From Bacteroidota bacterium (lineage in GTDB: Bacteria > Bacteroidota > Bacteroidia > 2-12-FULL-35-15), in the NCBI GenBank assembly GCA_029237775.1, contig JAQZBR010000009.1, positions 71,708-135,707 of the forward strand: a DNA stretch of 64,000 nt, given 5' to 3'. Shown piece after piece: positions 60,087 through 64,000 of this stretch. Positions within the stretch are counted from its first letter, which is position 1, and each line of letters begins with the position of its first letter. The notes beneath the pieces are model-generated. The model made no database searches. It saw only the letters and a list, made by a program, of their open reading frames with translations, and had not been told where the DNA came from. The position numbers and the translations under genes are program-made.

Positions 60087-60952
60087 CTCTTCTTTTTCTT
60101 TAAGATCACAACCATCTCTCCGATCGAAAAATAAAAATTTTTCTTTCTTAATTTAGATGGCAATAAAGCATTCATTGTCTTTACTGCAGGTGTTAAAAGC
60201 CAGTGCTTGTAAACATTGTATTGTGTATGCAAATACTCAAAATTCAAAGCCTTCTTTGATTTTTCATAATGCACAACCTCTAAACCACAAAGGCTTGCGA
60301 GAAAGCACATGGAACCATGACTGAAATAAAAAAAGTGTTCGAGTTTATAGTGTGTCCATTTTGTGCCCATTAGATTATTGGAGACAGTTTTAGTGTCAGG
60401 GGTCATGATCATAATTACCCCATCATCCTTTAACAGCGCGGCCGCCTTTTTTAAAGTCTGCTCAGGAATCCTAACATGCTCGATCAGGTCTGACATCGCA
60501 ATAACATCAAACATTCCATCAGCGAATTTACACGTCTCAATTGTTCCATTATAAATCTTTTCCTCACCAAACTTCTGTTTAGCGATCGTTGCTGAGTATT
60601 CAGATAATTCCACCCCGTAAGGCCCATAGCCTCCCTCCCGGGCAGCCTCCAGAAAGTAACCTGTGGCACAACCAACATCAAGTATCTTACCCGTAGAAAC
60701 ATACTTTTTTATAAGATCAAGACGAAGCTGAAATGTAGCGATCTTCATCTGCTTTGTGCTCTCATTCTCGCTGTTTCCGGAAATCCCCCATGCCTTGTAA
60801 TAATTTTCGGAATACAGCTGATGCAATTCAGTATCGTTGAGTTGAGGAAACAAAAACTCCACACCGCATTTCAGACAACAAAGAATCTGACGTTCCGGTG
60901 TAAGATTAAATTTTATTTCAACCTGTGATGATCCACAGACAGTGCAATTCAT
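60083..60952 (-). CDS. Class I SAM-dependent methyltransferase with N-terminal zinc finger
   Basis: A 289-residue protein. A four-Cys zinc-ribbon (CTVCGSSQ... CCLKCGVEF, residues 3-30) is followed by the YSENYYKAWG linker. The Rossmann methyltransferase domain has motif I ILDVGCATGYFL, then GPYGVELSEYSA and FDVIAMSDLIEHV. This zinc-finger/methyltransferase arrangement is common in polysaccharide clusters, where it methylates sugar or lipid-linked intermediates; the acceptor is unknown. It overlaps the GT9 gene by 4 bases and follows the 1010-residue gene by one base, so it is in the glycan operon. Confidence 0.9.
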   Translation of the reverse strand: MNCTVCGSSQVEIKFNLTPERQILCCLKCGVEFLFPQLNDTELHQLYSENYYKAWGISGNSENESTKQMKIATFQLRLDLIKKYVSTGKILDVGCATGYFLEAAREGGYGPYGVELSEYSATIAKQKFGEEKIYNGTIETCKFADGMFDVIAMSDLIEHVRIPEQTLKKAAALLKDDGVIMIMTPDTKTVSNNLMGTKWTHYKLEHFFYFSHGSMCFLASLCGLEVVHYEKSKKALNFEYLHTQYNVYKHWLLTPAVKTMNALLPSKLRKKNFYFSIGEMVVILKKKKS

Positions 60953-60953
60953 A

Positions 60954-63900
60954 TTATTCTCCTTTTAACAACTCAACTTTTTTAACTGTGACCTTAACGC
61001 TCGTTTTAGCAACAAGTCCGATATAGTCTACTAATGGATCGTACCAATTGTATTGCGAACTGATCCGGACATAAAAGCTCCTTTCGCCTTTGCCCGGGGG
61101 AATTCTAAAAGCGAAAGCACCTTTATAACCACTTTTACTTCCGCCATATAATAAGTCGAGCGTTTCCTCTTTCATATTCTCAGCCTCAAGCGTTATTAAA
61201 ACTCCATTGCCGGATGTTTTATCAAAGTTGTTGTTAAAATTAAAATAAGCAATGTTGTTTTCAAGAAGCTTCATCGGGTTATGTGAAAGATCAACAAGAA
61301 CCTTTTTATCTTCTACAGAATCATCATAAGATGCCCAGATGAATGGCAGTTGCTTCAAGTCGTCCTTTTGCGGGAAGTCAGAATACATATCCGGCATGAA
61401 CTCATATTTTGTAATAACAACAGAATTTAGTTCGTGATCCTTCTGAATGGAGAGAGTTCGTCTGCTCACCGAATCCTTACAAACATAATAAGCAAGATGC
61501 TCGATATCATTATTGAGGGTTGGCTTCTCGCTCTTTACTCCATCGAGTCTCACATCAGGTAAATGGCTTCCATAATTAATTTTAATAAGATAAACCCCTT
61601 CTGCTTTTGTTTTAAAATTAATTGAAGCATTCTTCTCTAACGAGTCCTTCCGCTGATAATATGAATACATCACTTCCGAATGATTATCCGCTTTAAACTC
61701 AGCTCGTTTCCAGATACACAAATTGTTAGCTATAATAAAGGGCTTGTAGTTCTGATAGAAATATTCTGCAAGCCTGTAATGCCTCATGGTGTTTGGAACG
61801 CCATCCACATTGTCCCACCAGTTTTCCGGGAAATTGGAAAACACGATCAAGGGGGCATCGTAATTACTCAGCTCCTCAATAAATTTCTTTTGAAGATATT
61901 CATTGTGAATAGTAAGCGGATTTTGATAAAAGTAAGATGGTGAAATTTTTCCTGTGAAATAATATAACATAGGAAGGTTAGAAAAGTCAATGAAGGTTTG
62001 TTCTTTGTTCAGGTAACGGGACACTACATTTTTAAATTCTCCAAAATGTTTTTCTTCAAAATTGCTGGTGTCGATACAGCGGACAATTTTCTCTTTCGGC
62101 TCAATGGCGCTAAAACTTTCAATCTTTGAAGCAGTCTTTGAATAGAGATTTTTATATTCTGTCAGAACAGGATATTTATAGTTCATCATCAAGATTGTGG
62201 ATATAATTACGAATAATAATAACCTCGTTACTACAGGCTTCTTCCGACAGAAAAGGAATGCGCTTGCACTCAGAATAAAAAACAAAAAGGAGGACACTGC
62301 AAAATCGTGACCCTCAACAAAGCTGTGTCGCACAAGTCCGCGTTGAAAATTTACGATGTAATAAACAGCAAGAAAAACGAACGCAGCAAAAATAAACCGC
62401 TGTTGCTTGGAGATATTAAACCGTTTAAAAAATAACAGGATGCTGAGAAGACCGAAAATAACAATAACCGGAAAAACAAAATACTGCATTTTATAAAGGG
62501 AGCTGCCCGTGTCGCCAAAGCTCACCAAGCCATACGTTTGCGCTGAAGCAAGATAATTGAGCCCACTCCATAACTTCTCAAAAACATTTATTCCTCTGAT
62601 CAAACCTATTCCAGTAATAACCAGTAACACTAACGCTAAAAGAAAGAAAGCGGCCCGGAAAAGTAAAGCCCAGTTAATCTTAAATTGCTCGCGAGCAAAG
62701 GCATACATGACAATTACTGCAATAGAAGAAAGAATTGCAGGATAACCGATATCTATTCGCCACAGCAATAAGAAAGAAAGGCAGGAAAAAAGGAGCAAAT
62801 AATTTTTAAAGGAGGGAACCTCCCGAATAACCTTATCAGTAACAAATAATGCAAGTACCGCGATTATAATATAATCTGTTAACAGAATATCCGTAAATGG
62901 AAAAAGGAAAACAATGAAAAGAGCTACGTATGCGCTTCCAGAAAGCCGCAACATAAACGCATAAACCATCATGGCCCAGAACACCTGGTACATGAATTCG
63001 TAGATATACATTTCCCTGCTATGAAGTCCGTTGAAAAAAGCATAGATACTTCCAAAAAACAATTCAGATAATACATGTGAATTGAACTTCTCAAAGATTG
63101 GGACAACACCGAAATCCCGAAACTCCATCAACGGAAGAAACCGGTTACCCGCTTCAAACATTTCATTGGAAGAATCAATGAAAGGACTGTAAAACGTATA
63201 GGTTACGAGTCCTGCGACTAACATTGGCAAATAATTATAAGCGACCAACTGATGATTCGATCTTTTTATCGAAACAACACGTTTCACAATTCTCCTGTAT
63301 CTGAAAAAAGTAAAAAGGATAAGAAACAATAAGAATATCAGATACAGTTTGCGCGGACTTAAATAATAGTATTCGTGCCTGTTAAGTATAAGATAGACCT
63401 CGTCTTTAAAAAAAGACAGCAGCGGAATAAACGTCAGAGGTAAAATAAGAAATGTTAACTGATTGATCTTCCTTTGTGAGTCGGGAACGGAACTGTTCTT
63501 AATAAATAGAATTGTAAGTGTTAACAGCACAACCACCGTTATAAAAACCACTATGAGCAGATCTGTCTTCGGATAAAACCCGAAGAGAACTGAAAATTCA
63601 TTCAATAGAAAAAAACACGAGATCGAAAGAACAAACGAAATCGTGTAAAACGACACGTCAATTAGTTCTTGTATTGGATCACGCATTAATAACATCTTCA
63701 GAAAAAATCCCGCGATCACTATTTTATGAATGCAATAGATCAGCTCATAGGACGGGCCGAAGGAAGGTGTCCATAAACTGTAAAAGTAAAAGGTGATTCC
63801 TGCTACTGATGAGTAGTTCAGAATTTTGAATTCAGCGGACCTGAAAATCCGCTCCGAATACATAAAAATACGCCAGACGATAAAGGAAAGAAATGTAATG

Positions 63901-63986
63901 CTGAAAGCGAAGAGTAATCCTGATCGATAAAAAATACTGATTCGCTTATTTATATCATAGGCGTTAAGTGTGGCTTCCCCGATCAT
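60954..63986 (-). CDS. Large polytopic membrane protein with C-terminal extracytoplasmic domain (possibly incomplete at 5' end)
   Basis: The 1010 residues have roughly 16 to 18 transmembrane segments in the first 625, followed by a soluble C-terminal part of about 385 residues. The TM region contains FIDSSNEMFEAGNRFLPLMEFRDFG and FNGLHSREMYIYEFMYQ. The soluble region has FIDFSNLPMLYYFTG, LQKKFIEELSNYDAPLIVFSN, and a beta-rich end (KVLVDLSHNPMK, GERSFYVRISSQYNWYDP). The architecture suggests a GT-C-type transferase with a carbohydrate-handling domain. No stop lies between the Met and the window edge 14 bases away, so it may begin further upstream. Family not identified with certainty. Confidence 0.65.
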   Translation of the reverse strand: MIGEATLNAYDINKRISIFYRSGLLFAFSITFLSFIVWRIFMYSERIFRSAEFKILNYSSVAGITFYFYSLWTPSFGPSYELIYCIHKIVIAGFFLKMLLMRDPIQELIDVSFYTISFVLSISCFFLLNEFSVLFGFYPKTDLLIVVFITVVVLLTLTILFIKNSSVPDSQRKINQLTFLILPLTFIPLLSFFKDEVYLILNRHEYYYLSPRKLYLIFLLFLILFTFFRYRRIVKRVVSIKRSNHQLVAYNYLPMLVAGLVTYTFYSPFIDSSNEMFEAGNRFLPLMEFRDFGVVPIFEKFNSHVLSELFFGSIYAFFNGLHSREMYIYEFMYQVFWAMMVYAFMLRLSGSAYVALFIVFLFPFTDILLTDYIIIAVLALFVTDKVIREVPSFKNYLLLFSCLSFLLLWRIDIGYPAILSSIAVIVMYAFAREQFKINWALLFRAAFFLLALVLLVITGIGLIRGINVFEKLWSGLNYLASAQTYGLVSFGDTGSSLYKMQYFVFPVIVIFGLLSILLFFKRFNISKQQRFIFAAFVFLAVYYIVNFQRGLVRHSFVEGHDFAVSSFLFFILSASAFLFCRKKPVVTRLLLFVIISTILMMNYKYPVLTEYKNLYSKTASKIESFSAIEPKEKIVRCIDTSNFEEKHFGEFKNVVSRYLNKEQTFIDFSNLPMLYYFTGKISPSYFYQNPLTIHNEYLQKKFIEELSNYDAPLIVFSNFPENWWDNVDGVPNTMRHYRLAEYFYQNYKPFIIANNLCIWKRAEFKADNHSEVMYSYYQRKDSLEKNASINFKTKAEGVYLIKINYGSHLPDVRLDGVKSEKPTLNNDIEHLAYYVCKDSVSRRTLSIQKDHELNSVVITKYEFMPDMYSDFPQKDDLKQLPFIWASYDDSVEDKKVLVDLSHNPMKLLENNIAYFNFNNNFDKTSGNGVLITLEAENMKEETLDLLYGGSKSGYKGAFAFRIPPGKGERSFYVRISSQYNWYDPLVDYIGLVAKTSVKVTVKKVELLKGE

Positions 63987-64000
63987 CCTGCCGGGAAAAG

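Overview
This 64 kb window comes from a member of the phylum Bacteroidota. The main signs are type IX secretion system (T9SS) cargo of both sorting classes, a PorP/SprF-family outer-membrane protein, a DUF4270 lipoprotein, a SusC-like TonB receptor with a carboxypeptidase-regulatory N-terminal domain, and promoters of the Bacteroidota type (TTG-N20-TAnnTTTG). Shine-Dalgarno sequences are weak. No order or genus can be fixed from the sequence alone. The content is mostly chromosomal housekeeping. I see no integrase, transposase, phage gene, CRISPR array or rRNA.

Layout. 0-2.2 kb: tail of a DUF4175-like protein, an RsbW-like kinase and a secreted PIG-L deacetylase. 2.4-11.2 kb: a 2570-residue repetitive T9SS type-B adhesin followed with no gap by its probable PorP/SprF partner. 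11.3-16.7 kb (minus strand): a T9SS type-A protein, glmS, a DUF4270 lipoprotein and a one-domain glycogen-synthase-like protein; panC diverges from the last. 17.7-19.9 kb: pheS with a TPR gene and a secreted cyclophilin. 20-25 kb: small lipoprotein, 3-hydroxyanthranilate dioxygenase behind a TonB receptor, and dprA. 25.3-33.3 kb: DUF502 protein, nadD, TM2 protein, superoxide dismutase, S41 protease, dCMP deaminase and an exonuclease/GIY-YIG fusion. This stretch has several families of short intergenic repeats. 33.8-37.8 kb: response regulator, AraC regulator, WalJ-like metallo-hydrolase, T9SS cargo and an orphan HipB-like regulator. 37.8-45.6 kb: VAO-type flavoprotein, a three-gene ECF-sigma module, an HTTM-like membrane protein, tRNA-Leu(CAA), a 2H phosphoesterase and AlkB. 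45.7-54.3 kb: TPR/SpoIIE phosphatase, prs, rplY, pth, two paralogous T9SS cargo genes and uvrC. 54.3-64 kb: a minus-strand surface-glycan cluster (three large membrane proteins, gpsA, GT9, methyltransferase) that may run off the end of the window.

How parts work together. The adhesin and PorP/SprF protein look like a cargo/partner pair. The ECF sigma factor, a single-pass membrane protein and an outer-membrane beta-barrel form one operon in which both envelope proteins carry a CSSC motif. This is the best candidate here for an undescribed envelope signalling unit. The 54-64 kb genes probably build or transfer a surface glycan. Other points worth checking are an exactly 660-bp internal repeat in the adhesin, a perfect terminator-type hairpin inside the start of the DUF4270 gene, and a perfect 18-bp palindrome in front of the orphan HipB-like regulator.
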